From positions 1 through 64,000 of the forward strand of contig JAJTHN010000012.1 of NCBI GenBank assembly GCA_021297895.1: 64,000 nt of DNA, read 5' to 3'. This document shows positions 42,279-51,344 of the stretch, piece by piece (position 1 is the stretch's first letter; each line of letters begins with the position of its first letter). The notes beneath the pieces are model-generated. The model did no database searches, was not told the origin of the DNA, and was given only the letters and a program-made list of their open reading frames with translations. Position numbers and translations under genes: made by a program. Origin of the DNA: Phycisphaeraceae bacterium. Lineage in GTDB: Bacteria > Planctomycetota > Phycisphaerae > Phycisphaerales > UBA1924.

Positions 42279-43442
42279 TCAAGGATAGGTCGCATCCAGC
42301 GCCCGCCAGAAGCGCCAGGGCTGGTTCTCGGACAGCCACCGACCGGGTACCAAGCGCTCGTGGATGTGCCCCAAAAGCTCGGCGATTCCCGTTGGTTGGG
42401 CCGCGCCAGCGGAGACCAGAACCTCCGCGGGCTCGGCGGGCGGGCCCTGATCGGCCCGAAGGCCCACGCGCAGGACCTGCTGACCCGCGGCGGGCAGGCC
42501 CGGGGGGATGAGGAATGTCCCGCCGGCGCCCGCGCAGAGCACGATCAGGTCGGCCGCGTGGGCGGCGCGGAGGGCACGCTCGCGGGCGATCGCCAGAACG
42601 GGGTCGGGCGTGGGCGCGGAGGGATCGTCGAGGCCGGGAGTGTCCAGCCACCGGACGACAAGGCCGGCAAGGTCGATGGTGGCGCCGACGTGGTCGCGCG
42701 TGGTGCCGGGCATGTCGTACGCCAGGGCGACGCTGCGGCCGGCCAGCGTGTTCAGGAGCGTGGACTTGCCGATGTTCGCGCGGCCGATCGCGGCGATCAG
42801 CGGCGGACGGATGAGGCGGGCCAGGGCACGCTCGCGGCCAGTGTCGGGTGCAGCGTCGGGTGCGGCGTCGGCGTCCCGGGGGTCGCGCACGCCCTGGGTG
42901 CTCCAGCGATCGGGCTGGGCGAGAAGCGTGCTGATCGCCAGCGGGCTGAGGGCGAGGCTCAGGGCCAGGAGCATCGCCGCGGCCATCGGCGATTCGGCCT
43001 CCGGGTACAGGCGGAGGGCGAGATTCGTGATGGCGTGCGTGTGCGCGGAGTTGCGCGATGCGGCGCCGGCGGCAGACGGTGCTGTGCGGTGCTCGTTGCT
43101 GATCTCGATGCGCACGCCGAGGTCGATCAACGCGTGCATGAAGGCGTCGATGACCGCGGGGCTGGCATGCAGCATGATCAGGGCTTGGCCGGGTGCCGGG
43201 CGTGCGATGACGGCACGTTCATCGCGCAGCACGCTTCGTACGGAGATTGCGGCGGTTTCGGCCGGGGCAGCGTTTGCGGCGCGGTCGATCGCGTGCTCCT
43301 GCATGCGGCCGAGCAGGCGGGTGATCTCGGCGTTATTCGCGTTGATCTGTACGATGGCGATCGCGCTGCGCCCGTCCGGCGGGCCGGTCAGGAGCAGTGC
43401 GCGGGGCTCGGCGCTGGGCTCAGAGGTCGTCATCGTCGTCAT
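42279..43442 (-). CDS. MnmE/TrmE-like GTPase, degenerate
   Basis: A 387-residue protein built like MnmE (N-terminal folate-like domain, helical part, inserted G domain) but divergent. The P-loop is GRANIGKST (220-228), against GxPNxGKS in MnmE; the switch regions are DMPGTTRD (243-250) and DTPGLDD (267-273). The NKxD base-recognition motif is not seen (the equivalent region reads LRVGLRADQG), and the C-terminal Cys-Ile-Gly-Lys of true MnmE is missing. It may be a paralogue or a lineage-specific factor rather than the tRNA wobble-uridine enzyme. The gene overlaps coaX by 23 bp (by 14 bp if the Met at 43433 is used). Confidence 0.75.
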   Translation of the reverse strand: MTTMTTSEPSAEPRALLLTGPPDGRSAIAIVQINANNAEITRLLGRMQEHAIDRAANAAPAETAAISVRSVLRDERAVIARPAPGQALIMLHASPAVIDAFMHALIDLGVRIEISNEHRTAPSAAGAASRNSAHTHAITNLALRLYPEAESPMAAAMLLALSLALSPLAISTLLAQPDRWSTQGVRDPRDADAAPDAAPDTGRERALARLIRPPLIAAIGRANIGKSTLLNTLAGRSVALAYDMPGTTRDHVGATIDLAGLVVRWLDTPGLDDPSAPTPDPVLAIARERALRAAHAADLIVLCAGAGGTFLIPPGLPAAGQQVLRVGLRADQGPPAEPAEVLVSAGAAQPTGIAELLGHIHERLVPGRWLSENQPWRFWRALDATYP

Positions 43443-44418
43443 CGGCCGCGGAGCGATCGACGGGGGTCGCGAGCGTTTCGTCGTCGGGGTTGTCGGCGGC
43501 GTCGGTGACGATCTGCCACGCGGCGACCATGCCGATGAAGATCAGATCGGGGACGATGTGCTCGACGAGTTCGTCATGCTCGAAGAGCAGGGCGGCGTCT
43601 CCTCCGGTGGCGATCACGCGCGGGTACGAGCCGTTGCTGAGCGCAAAGCGGTCGATGGCGCGATGGGCCAAACCGCGTGCGGCTTCGGCGCATCCGAGAA
43701 GCATGGCGTCGCGGGTTGTGGTTCCGACGGGTTCGCTTGGTACGGGCGGGAGGGGGAACTTGAGCAGGTCGGGCAGTGCGCCGGTGCCTGTGGCGAGGCT
43801 GCGGAGCATCATCGCGACGCCGGGAGCGATCGCCCCGCCGCGGAAGACGCCGAAGCCATCGACAACGCTGACGGTGATGGCGGTGCCGGCATCGATGACG
43901 ACGCAGGCCTCGCCGGACTTTGCGAACGCGGCCAGCGCGGTCAGTGCCCGATCGATGCCCAGGGTGATCGGGGGCGGCAGGTCGGTCTGGAGTGGCACGT
44001 AGAGCACGCCGCTGCGGAAACGCCCCCGCAGGCCGGGCTCGGGGGCGACGCTCAAGCGCGTGAAGCGAGTGCCGGAAGGCCCGATCTGGTCAAGGGCGCG
44101 TTCGACGGTTTCAAGACCCGCGGGGTTCACGCTGGCGACCAGCACGCGTGTCGAGTCCGCGTTCATGCCCGCGCAGGCGTCGCGGATGATCGCCGCCACG
44201 CCCGCGGCGTCGGTGTTCAGTGCCGCGCGGCTGGGCTCGAGCGCGTTGTCGCCCGCCGGATGAACCTTCGGGCCCTGCGTTCCGTCGGGGGCGCGAGAAG
44301 CGGTTGCGCTCGCGGCGGGGCGAGCGGCGCCGGAGGTACCGCCGGGCGTGAGTTTGGCGCGGGCGACGCGTGTGCGCGTGTTGCCGACGCTGATCAGGAC
44401 AAGGTCCGAAGTGTTCAT
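43420..44418 (-). CDS. coaX: Type III pantothenate kinase
   Basis: A 332-residue member of the ASKHA-fold CoaX family, which phosphorylates pantothenate without feedback inhibition. Seen: the phosphate loop VGNTRTRVA, the pantothenate site in TLGIDRALTALAA (the usual GxDR), the second motif VVIDAGTAITVSVVDG, GGAIAPGVAMMLRSL, and the T-x-x-A segment GTTTRDAMLLGC. Odd: the near-invariant Asp before VGNT is Ser (LISVGNT). A long insertion with low complexity follows the first motif, and the C-terminus is a poly-Asp tail. ATG 44418 is preferred over the upstream frame. It follows the membrane protein gene by 25 bp. Confidence 0.85.
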   Translation of the reverse strand: MNTSDLVLISVGNTRTRVARAKLTPGGTSGAARPAASATASRAPDGTQGPKVHPAGDNALEPSRAALNTDAAGVAAIIRDACAGMNADSTRVLVASVNPAGLETVERALDQIGPSGTRFTRLSVAPEPGLRGRFRSGVLYVPLQTDLPPPITLGIDRALTALAAFAKSGEACVVIDAGTAITVSVVDGFGVFRGGAIAPGVAMMLRSLATGTGALPDLLKFPLPPVPSEPVGTTTRDAMLLGCAEAARGLAHRAIDRFALSNGSYPRVIATGGDAALLFEHDELVEHIVPDLIFIGMVAAWQIVTDAADNPDDETLATPVDRSAADDDDDDL

Positions 44419-44443
44419 GCCCGAGCGTAGGGCGGGCTGTGGT

Positions 44444-45706
44444 TCAGCCCGGCGCGACCGCGAGGCCGATATCGACGCGGATGACGCGCTGCGGGGCGAG
44501 CGGGAGCACCTCGTTGAGAACATCCCTGCGGATCGCGTCGTGCTCGGCGGTGCGCCGCGCCAGGTCCGCGCCGCTGGTGCGCTGCGTGAGCGTGAGGATC
44601 TGGACGACGAGCGTGCCGTCGGGTTCGAGCCGCGCATCGACGGCGGCATCGGCCGCGCGGTCGCGTTCGCTGGCGGTCTCGGCGGCCGCGCGGATCGCGG
44701 CGAGATCCACCGCGGGCGCGTTGGGGTCCGTCTGTTCGGGAACCGGGGGCAGTGCCGGCTTGTCGCCGCCGGGCGCGAACGGGTCCTTGGGCTTGCCGGA
44801 GTCCAAGTCGCGCCCGCGGATGTGGCGGGTCATGTCGCGGGAGAACCTTGCCATGCGGGCGCGCTGCTGCGGCGCGGCGATCTGCGAGCCGCGCTGAACG
44901 GTCTCGAAGATGAACGAAGCGCCCGGACCCTGCAGGCCCCGGTCGTTGCGCCGTGCGAACTGCTCCTGCCGCGGGGCTTCGCGCTTGGCTTCGGCGAGGG
45001 TCTCCACCGGGCTGCGGGGCGATGAGAAGCCCGAGATGTCCTCGGCGAGCTTGACCATTTCGATGAACGCGTTGTCAAGGTACGCGCCGCGGTCGGCCTG
45101 CGGGATCTCCTCGTACTTGCCCGCCTCGCGGTCCCACAGATCGATGAAGAGCTTCTCGGCGTTCTTCTGCAATTGTTCGCGGGCCTTGCCCGTGATGCCC
45201 GCGGCGAACGCGGCCAGCATCGCCGAGTCGCCGCTATCCATCGTCTTGAGCCGCTTGATCAGTTCGCGGATCAGCGCGAGGCGATCATCGAGTTCCAGAT
45301 CGTTGAAGTCGGCGGTCAGCAGCGTGAAGTCCATCACATCGCCGATGTCGTCGAAAGCGACATCGGGCACCGCGCGCGGGCGGAGCATGAAGTACGCGGC
45401 GACCGACCCGCCGATCAGCAACGCGACGATCAGCGCGATCGAGGCACGCTTGACCCGCGGTCGGGCGAAGAAGTCGCCCACGGCGTAGATCAGCGACCAG
45501 AGGCGATCGTTCATCGAACGGCGAGCGCGAAGGCGGAAGCCGCGGCCCGCGCCGCCCGAGCCCGCGGAGCCACCGGCGGCCTGGGCGAGCTTGGAAAGCC
45601 CCTCGGCGCGGGTGCGCTCGAGCTGCTCGCCCGCGCTCGGCAGGCGGACGAACCGCGCTCCGGGCTTGTCGCGACCACGCAGTTTGTTGAGCCACTCTGA
45701 GATCAT
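44444..45706 (-). CDS. Single-pass membrane protein, unknown
   Basis: A 420-residue protein with a basic cytoplasmic N-terminus (about residues 1-85, Gly/Ala/Arg-rich), one TM (about 90-108, IALIVALLIGGSVAAYFML) and a mainly helical periplasmic domain (about 115-290: DLELDDRLALIRELIKRLKTM, AREQLQKNAEKLFIDLWDRE). The C-terminal region, EPDGTLVVQILTLTQR and beyond, looks beta-rich. I do not recognise a family. It is the second gene of a presumed minus-strand unit, 37 bp after the prepilin gene. Confidence 0.65.
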   Translation of the reverse strand: MISEWLNKLRGRDKPGARFVRLPSAGEQLERTRAEGLSKLAQAAGGSAGSGGAGRGFRLRARRSMNDRLWSLIYAVGDFFARPRVKRASIALIVALLIGGSVAAYFMLRPRAVPDVAFDDIGDVMDFTLLTADFNDLELDDRLALIRELIKRLKTMDSGDSAMLAAFAAGITGKAREQLQKNAEKLFIDLWDREAGKYEEIPQADRGAYLDNAFIEMVKLAEDISGFSSPRSPVETLAEAKREAPRQEQFARRNDRGLQGPGASFIFETVQRGSQIAAPQQRARMARFSRDMTRHIRGRDLDSGKPKDPFAPGGDKPALPPVPEQTDPNAPAVDLAAIRAAAETASERDRAADAAVDARLEPDGTLVVQILTLTQRTSGADLARRTAEHDAIRRDVLNEVLPLAPQRVIRVDIGLAVAPG

Positions 45707-45743
45707 CGACCGCTCCGGTCCGATTGCTGGGTGGGTGTGGGCA

Positions 45744-46370
45744 TCATGGTCCGACCGAGTCCGGGCCGAAGGACTCGGGATCGAGCTCGAGCCAGTCGGC
45801 GCGCCAATCGCCGAAGTACAGCGCGTTCTGGTTGTACTGGCGGCCGCCGGCCTTGTGGAACTGCCCCGCGTCGGCGAGCACGGGGAAGGTCGGGTTGCCC
45901 TCGTAAAAGCGCGTGACGGTGCGGGCGGGCTGCGGGTCGAAGCGGAAGATCTCCCGCGCGATCATCAGCGATCCGGCCCAGTACTCGTACGAAAAGCCCG
46001 TTTCCTTGCCGAGGCCCTGATCGTCCGACGGGCAGAGGAACGGCTCGGTGACGACCAGCCGACCGGTGTCGTCGTAGTACGGAAGGTCGCTGGAGATGTA
46101 CCCCTCCAGGACCTGCAGCAGCGACGGATCGTTGGGATTCGAGGGCAGATTGCTCTGGTGGAACGGAAGCACGTACGGGAGCACTTCCTTGTTGTCGTTC
46201 ATGTACAACTGGAACGACTGGCCGAAACTGCGGAGATTCGCCGCGCAGCGAATCCGGCGAGCCTCGTTCCTGACCGCGGCGAGGCTGGGAAGGAGGATCG
46301 AGACCAGCAGGGAGATGATGAAGATCACCACCAGCAGTTCGATCAGCGTGAACCCGTGACGCTTGCCCAT
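45744..46370 (-). CDS. Prepilin-type cleavage/methylation domain protein (H-X9-DG like)
   Basis: A 208-residue pseudopilin-like protein. It has a 6-residue basic leader, then GFTLIELLVVIFIISLLVSI, the type IV prepilin cleavage and methylation motif with Glu at position 5 and a hydrophobic helix. Residues RIRCAANLRSFGQSFQLYMNDN and the C-terminal part resemble the H-X9-DG/DUF1559 proteins that are abundant in planctomycetes and verrucomicrobia. No secretion or pilus assembly genes are nearby, so it relies on machinery elsewhere. It starts a presumed minus-strand unit. Confidence 0.85.
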   Translation of the reverse strand: MGKRHGFTLIELLVVIFIISLLVSILLPSLAAVRNEARRIRCAANLRSFGQSFQLYMNDNKEVLPYVLPFHQSNLPSNPNDPSLLQVLEGYISSDLPYYDDTGRLVVTEPFLCPSDDQGLGKETGFSYEYWAGSLMIAREIFRFDPQPARTVTRFYEGNPTFPVLADAGQFHKAGGRQYNQNALYFGDWRADWLELDPESFGPDSVGP

Positions 46371-46614
46371 CCATGCACTCCCCAGAAGTCGCTCAACCAG
46401 TCCGCTCGGCGGGGCCGAGTGGCCGCCAGGTCGTTGCGCGGACTGCTCCGTGCCTTGCCGCGGGGCCGCCGACGATCAGACCCGTAGATCTGTATATGCG
46501 CTGAGGGTGGGTCGGTTGCGGGCTGTTCGGTCCACAATGGGTCGGAATCCCCCGCGAGTGGGTCCGAACGGAATACGACCCGGCATTTCGGCAATGGCGG
46601 GTCGACGGCTTTGG

Positions 46615-47205
46615 TCACTTGCGGAACGTGAAGACGCCCGCGGGTGGCAGGTTTGCCCAGACCCACTCGCTGCGGGAGGCGCTGGAGAAGTACTCGCGGG
46701 CGCGCTGGTGAAAGGCCCGGCCCTTCTTGGTCAGCAGCCCGACCTGGTATCCGAAGGTGATGAGGCTGCCGCCGGGCTTGAGGATCCTGACGGTGGATTC
46801 AAGGATCGCGGTCTGGAGAGCGTCATCGAATGCGGCCCAGGGCAGGCCGCTGATGACCACGTCGACACCTTGGTCGGGAACGCCCTCCTGGGCGAGAATC
46901 TGCGGGGCATCGGTGACGCTGCGCTCGTGGACAATCACGCTCGGGAATCGCTTTCGCAGGTCGCGGGCCATCGCGGGGTTGAGTTCGATCGCGACGAACT
47001 TGGTCGAGGGCTTCAGCCGCGGGACGATGGCGCGCGTGAACGCGCCGGTGCCGGGTCCGAACTCAACGATGGTGCTCGCGCGGTCGAAGTCCACATCGCG
47101 GATCATGACCCTGGCCAGCGCGGGCGATGATGGGGCGATCGCGCCGACCTGCGCGGGGTTCTTGGCGTAGCGGATGAGGAACTTGGCGGTCGAGACGATC
47201 GGCAT
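46615..47205 (-). CDS. SAM-dependent (phospholipid N-) methyltransferase family protein
   Basis: A 196-residue methyltransferase. Motif I is IVEFGPGTGAFTRAI, followed by FVAIELNPAMARDLRKRFP, VDVVISGLPWAAF and a C-terminal SEWVWANLPPAGVF. The ELN and SGLPW elements and the size match the PmtA-like phosphatidylethanolamine N-methyltransferase and rRNA adenine dimethylase-like group. Lipid methylation is the more likely role, but it is not proven. ATG 47205 gives MPIVSTAKFLIRYAKNP, a typical start for the group; the upstream frame extension overlaps the neighbouring lipoprotein gene and is rejected. Confidence 0.82.
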   Translation of the reverse strand: MPIVSTAKFLIRYAKNPAQVGAIAPSSPALARVMIRDVDFDRASTIVEFGPGTGAFTRAIVPRLKPSTKFVAIELNPAMARDLRKRFPSVIVHERSVTDAPQILAQEGVPDQGVDVVISGLPWAAFDDALQTAILESTVRILKPGGSLITFGYQVGLLTKKGRAFHQRAREYFSSASRSEWVWANLPPAGVFTFRK

Positions 47206-47276
47206 GATGGTCGGCCTTGGAGCGGTCGAGACGTTCTTGGGTGCCGACGTCCGGCGGTTTTGGTGCGGTGGTGCGG

Positions 47277-47993
47277 TTACTTCGTCGCGTCGGGCGCATC
47301 GGGTGGGGTGGCTGCGGGCGTGGCGAGCGTGGCCCGACGCATGACCGCCGCGAGGAGTTCGGAGGCTGTGGCCTGATCCTGGCGCTCGGCGACGCTGAAG
47401 GCGGGCTGGAGTTCGCGCTTCTGCAGTTCCGGATCGGTCCAGCGTCCGGCCAGGCGTGCGCTGTTGGTTTGCGGCTGCCAACCGGGGACCTGCTCGCGGA
47501 AGACGGTGACGCCGATGCGCATGAGCATCGGTCGGCCGAGTTCGCTTGCGCGGGCGGCGGACATGGTTCCGCCGTGGTCGGGGTCGGTCTCGGGCGATGC
47601 GGGGAGGAAGGTCACGCGGACCTGGCGCGCGTGGCGGTTGGCCAAGTCGTCGATGCCCCGTGCGCCGACGGTGTCGACGGCGGAGGAGATGATGCCCTGC
47701 TCGAGGTCCACGCGTTCCCACTCCCAGCCGCGGGCGCGGATCTCATCGCGGGCGGCCTGAAAGACGCGGGCGTACGAGGCCGGCTCGATGGCCAGTTCAT
47801 CCACCGCGACGACCCGGATCGAGCCGTCGGCGGACGCATCGCCAACGCGAGCGGGCGCGGAGCAGCCGGCCAGCATGAGCGCCAGCACGGGCACCAGCAG
47901 GGGCACCCCGGCGGCGACGGCCCACAGGCCGGGGGCTGTGCCCGGGCGGATCCATCGGGCGGGGGGCGTTGCGGCGCGGGTCGATCGCTTCAT
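47277..47993 (-). CDS. Hypothetical lipoprotein
   Basis: A 238-residue protein with a lipoprotein signal ending LALMLAGC (Cys44; the N-region is long, so an internal start may apply). The mature part may form an alpha/beta domain (SYARVFQAARDEIRARGWEWERVDLEQGIISSAVDTVG, then VRVTFLPASPET), ending in an Ala/Thr/Pro-rich tail. No family recognised. It lies 71 bp upstream of the methyltransferase on the same strand. Confidence 0.7.
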   Translation of the reverse strand: MKRSTRAATPPARWIRPGTAPGLWAVAAGVPLLVPVLALMLAGCSAPARVGDASADGSIRVVAVDELAIEPASYARVFQAARDEIRARGWEWERVDLEQGIISSAVDTVGARGIDDLANRHARQVRVTFLPASPETDPDHGGTMSAARASELGRPMLMRIGVTVFREQVPGWQPQTNSARLAGRWTDPELQKRELQPAFSVAERQDQATASELLAAVMRRATLATPAATPPDAPDATK

Positions 47994-48173
47994 GCCGGGA
48001 GGATATCGGCTGCGGCGGTGACGCGGCTGGCGGCCTGTACCCGGCGTGCACGGCGGGGATGGCGGGCGGTTGTGCCCCGCACGGCGGGAGAGGTCTAAAG
48101 TGACACCGATCGGGGTGCCATGATGTTCGTGGCGCGGCCGAGAATGGACCACGAGTAGAAAGGCAGATCGCCC

Positions 48174-48506
48174 ATGGCCAACGCGAACGTCAAGGAGTTC
48201 ACGGACGGCAACTTCCAGAGCGAGGTTCTTCAGAGCAAGGAGCCCGTGCTGGTGGACTTCTCCGCGGAGTGGTGCGGGCCGTGCAAGATGCTCGCCCCGA
48301 CGATCGACAAGCTCGCCACGAGCTTCGCCGGCAAGGCCAAGGTCGGCAAGATCGATACGGATGCGGCCCGCGACACCGCGGTGCGCTACGGCATCCAGGC
48401 CGTGCCGACGATCATCGTCTTCAAGAACGGTCAGCCCGTGTCGCGGTTTACGGGCCTTAAGAGCGAGGCGGAACTGGCCGGCGCGCTGAACGCGGCGATC
48501 GGCTGA
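48174..48506 (+). CDS. trxA: Thioredoxin
   Basis: A 110-residue thioredoxin with the active site WCGPCK (33-38), the buried Asp in VLVDFSAEWCGPC, cis-Pro in QAVPTIIVFKNGQP, and a C-terminal helix. It is a cytoplasmic disulfide reductant. GAAAGGC about 10 bases upstream serves as a ribosome-binding site. It is divergent from the lipoprotein gene and stands alone. Confidence 0.95.
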   Translation: MANANVKEFTDGNFQSEVLQSKEPVLVDFSAEWCGPCKMLAPTIDKLATSFAGKAKVGKIDTDAARDTAVRYGIQAVPTIIVFKNGQPVSRFTGLKSEAELAGALNAAIG

Positions 48507-48584
48507 GGCGATCGTTGATGGAATTGCGGGCGGGGCGGTGGTCATCGCATGAGCTGGGCGCTGCGCCCGGTGTCTGGAGTCATC

Positions 48585-49700
48585 ATGTCGATCGCGGCGT
48601 CATCGGGCACGTCTCCCGCAAGCAAGACCCACACCCGCACCCCGCCGGGGAACCGCCCGCTGCGCGCCGGCGTGGTCGGTGTCGGGCGGATGGGTCGGCA
48701 CCACGCGCGCGTCTACGCGCAACTGGAGCAGACGCAGCTGGTCGGGGTGGTGGACCACAACCCCGAGCGTGCGGAGGCGATCGCCGAGCAGTACGGCTGC
48801 AAGGCGATGTTCAGCGTGCAGCAGCTCATCGAGGCGGGCGTTGATGTGGTGAGCATCGCGACGCCGACGAGTTTCCACCTGCCGACGGCCGAGGCGCTGC
48901 TCAGCGCGGGCGTCGCGTGCCTTGTGGAAAAGCCGCTGGCGGGCGACGCGACCGAGGCGCTGCGGATCAAGGAAACGGCCGAGCGCAACGGCGCGGTGCT
49001 CATGGTCGGGCATATCGAGCGGTTCAACCCGATCCTGCGTGCGCTGAAGAAGGAGCAGGAGAACGGGCAGCCGATTTTCCCGCGGTTCATGGAGGTTCAC
49101 CGGGTCAGCCCGATGACGTTCCGCAGCGTGGATACGAGCGTGGTGATGGACATGATGATCCACGATCTGGATGTGATCATCATGCTCATGGGCGGCCGCG
49201 AGCCCGATGAGGTTCACGCCTCGGGCGTGCCGGTGATCACCGAGCACGAGGACATCTGCAACGCGCGGCTGGTCTGGCGTCGCGAAGACGGCGTGTGCGT
49301 TGCGAATGTCACCGCGTCGCGGCTGGCCCTCAAGACCGAACGCGTCACGCGCATCACCGGCGAGAACGCGTACGTGAAGATCGACTACGCCGCGAAGGCC
49401 GGAACGATCATCCGCAGGCTGGCCAACGAGGCGCAGATGATCGAGGTTCGCAACCAGTTGCGCCAGGGCGCGGACCTGAGCAACATGAACTGGCACGAAC
49501 TGGTAAACATCGAGGAACTGCAGGTCGACGAGGGCGAGCCGATCGTGCTGGAGATCAAGTCGTTCATCCAGGCGGTGCAGAGCGGCACGCAGCCGGAGAT
49601 CGACGCGACGGCGGGGCTGGCCAACGTGCGGACCGCCGAACGGATCATCGAGGCGGCGCGGAAAGAGCGTCTGGGCGGGTCGGGCCGCAAGACGGTCTGA
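48585..49700 (+). CDS. Gfo/Idh/MocA family oxidoreductase
   Basis: A 371-residue NAD(P)-dependent dehydrogenase. The Rossmann motif GVVGVGRMGRHHARVY (about residues 26-41) is followed by VSIATPTSFH, the catalytic-region VEKPLAGD with the Lys of EKP, and HIERFNP. The C-terminal alpha/beta domain contains the DMMIHDLDVI helix whose His/Asp are typical. The substrate is unknown; sugar or nucleotide-sugar oxidation (as in WlbA/WbpB) would fit the surface-glycan genes at both ends of the window. GGAG five bases before ATG 48585 supports that start; ATG 48549 in frame is the alternative (383 residues). Confidence 0.88.
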   Translation: MSIAASSGTSPASKTHTRTPPGNRPLRAGVVGVGRMGRHHARVYAQLEQTQLVGVVDHNPERAEAIAEQYGCKAMFSVQQLIEAGVDVVSIATPTSFHLPTAEALLSAGVACLVEKPLAGDATEALRIKETAERNGAVLMVGHIERFNPILRALKKEQENGQPIFPRFMEVHRVSPMTFRSVDTSVVMDMMIHDLDVIIMLMGGREPDEVHASGVPVITEHEDICNARLVWRREDGVCVANVTASRLALKTERVTRITGENAYVKIDYAAKAGTIIRRLANEAQMIEVRNQLRQGADLSNMNWHELVNIEELQVDEGEPIVLEIKSFIQAVQSGTQPEIDATAGLANVRTAERIIEAARKERLGGSGRKTV

Positions 49701-49717
49701 CCCTTGGCGCGCGGGCG

Positions 49718-50971
49718 TCAATCCCACCAGATCTTGGCCCGGCCGCCGCTGCCGGGATTGGAAAACTGGACTGTGCCGAAAGGCCGTTCGCCGCCGAATC
49801 CTCCGACGCCGGAGTCGGCGCCGATCGGGCCGCCGAGGGAAACCGGCGCGGCACCCTGACCGCCGCAGCCGAGGTGGTTGATGAAGCCGTTGGTGCAGAT
49901 CGCGACGCTGGGGCGTGTGCCGAAGTTGCCGTTGATCGATGAAATGACGCTGATGCCGACCGCGGGCGGCGGGACGGAGGCGATGCCCGCGGCACCGTTG
50001 TTCGTGCTGAACAGAACGGCGGTGAAGCACGGCGTGCCGCCGGATTGAGGAGTGCCGAGGATCCCCGCCTTGCCGCCTCCGCCGCCGCCGGCGATCAGCA
50101 TGGGCACACCCTGGCGGCTCAGAACGGTGTCGCCACCATTGCCACCGTTCTGGCCGACGGCGGTTGCGCGGGCGCCGCCGGAGCCGACGGTGATGGTCAG
50201 GATCTCCCCGGGCGTGATATCGACAAACGCGCGGATCGCGGCACCCGAGCCGCCGCCGAAGCCGCCGCTCATGGTCGAGGTGCAGGAGATCGTTTCGGGG
50301 GTCCCGATCATTCCGCCGCCGCCGGCTCCGTAAGGGTCGACGCCGATGCGCGTCACGCCCGCGGGGACGGTGAACTGATGGATGTTCGTAGAGATGGGTG
50401 TGAACTCGACGATGTTCGCCGGGGGCAATTCTGCGCCCTGCGTCAGAGGCACCCAGAACACGCCGGTGAAGCCTTCGAAACGCTTCGCGGTGGGGTTGTA
50501 TCGGAGTGCGCCGGGGACGCTCGGCGACTTCTGCGTGATGGCGCTCGCGGCGACGGCGATGGGGGTGGGTGTGATCTGCTGTCGGCGGGTCAAGAGGACG
50601 TAGCCCTCCGAGCCGCTGCAGTCCTCGCCGTTATCGAGCCGCGTGGAAACTTCGAGAAAGACCGGAACGCCAGAGGTCAGCGCCGGAAGAGGCACGATGG
50701 TGGTGAACAGGCCGTTGGTGACCCGGACGTCGTTCACGCACAGCGTCGGGCCGATTTTCTGACCGCCGAGCCGCGCGTCGAAGAGCTCGAAGCGAATGTC
50801 ATAGATGCCTGTAACGGGCAGGTCGTTCTGCTTGAGCGTGCCCTGATACGTGATGCCGGCTGAGGCCTGAGCGAACGCGGGCGCGGGTGCCCAAGGCGAG
50901 ATGGTCGGTATGGTCGCGAGCGCGGCAGCGGCGAGCAGAAGGCGGATGGAGGGCCGGCGCGACATGTGCAT
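49718..50971 (-). CDS. Secreted Gly-rich protein
   Basis: A 417-residue exported protein: signal peptide of about 35 residues ending AFAQA, a beta-rich N-terminal domain (GITYQGTLKQNDLPVTG, VYDIRFELFDA-like pattern), a linker, then a large Gly-rich region (AGGGGMIG, GGFGGGSGAA, IAGGGGGGKAG) bounded by HQFTVPAGVTRIGVDPYGAGG, typical of the glycine-rich domain seen in planctomycete and cyanobacterial exported proteins. Similar N-terminal parts occur in putative tail-fibre-like or adhesin-like proteins; function unknown. Confidence 0.75.
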   Translation of the reverse strand: MHMSRRPSIRLLLAAAALATIPTISPWAPAPAFAQASAGITYQGTLKQNDLPVTGIYDIRFELFDARLGGQKIGPTLCVNDVRVTNGLFTTIVPLPALTSGVPVFLEVSTRLDNGEDCSGSEGYVLLTRRQQITPTPIAVAASAITQKSPSVPGALRYNPTAKRFEGFTGVFWVPLTQGAELPPANIVEFTPISTNIHQFTVPAGVTRIGVDPYGAGGGGMIGTPETISCTSTMSGGFGGGSGAAIRAFVDITPGEILTITVGSGGARATAVGQNGGNGGDTVLSRQGVPMLIAGGGGGGKAGILGTPQSGGTPCFTAVLFSTNNGAAGIASVPPPAVGISVISSINGNFGTRPSVAICTNGFINHLGCGGQGAAPVSLGGPIGADSGVGGFGGERPFGTVQFSNPGSGGRAKIWWD

Positions 50972-51344
50972 CGGCGTTGCGCGGTGAGATCCGGCGCTGG
51001 AGTATGCGAGACGATCCGGGTCCGGGCAACCGTCGGTCCGAGGATCACCACGATTCTCGCCGGCTGGTTATCGCCCAAGTGGGTCGCATCGAGGACTTTG
51101 GTGCACTCGCAATTGGAGTGAGTTCGAGCGTGCCGACCGTGATCCAGCATGACGGTCGCTCGCGGCGGCGGGGGACTTCGATTGCCGGAGTTGAAGCCCC
51201 TTTCGATGGGCGGATCGGGGCGGGAAGAGGGATCGGTGGGCACTGCGCGACTCCCGAGCATTCCCGGGCGTGCTCGGCTACGCTCGGAGCATGGTGATCC
51301 CAAGCGTGCCTGCGCGAAGCGCAGATGGGTCGGTCGGCAACCGG
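50972..51344. other. 373-bp divergent intergenic region
   Basis: It lies between the secreted Gly-rich gene (minus) and the PEGA lipoprotein gene (plus). It must contain both promoters, but I see no -10/-35 pair I would call. No tandem repeat of the 21-bp kind is present. A short CACTC...GAGTG inverted repeat lies near 51104. Confidence 0.35.

Noticed and set aside
39779-42511. 910-codon plus-strand frame over the pseudouridine synthase and TPR genes
   Set aside because: Antisense shadow; the minus-strand proteins have catalytic motifs.
42508-44430. 640-codon plus-strand frame over the GTPase and coaX genes
   Set aside because: Antisense shadow of recognised enzymes.
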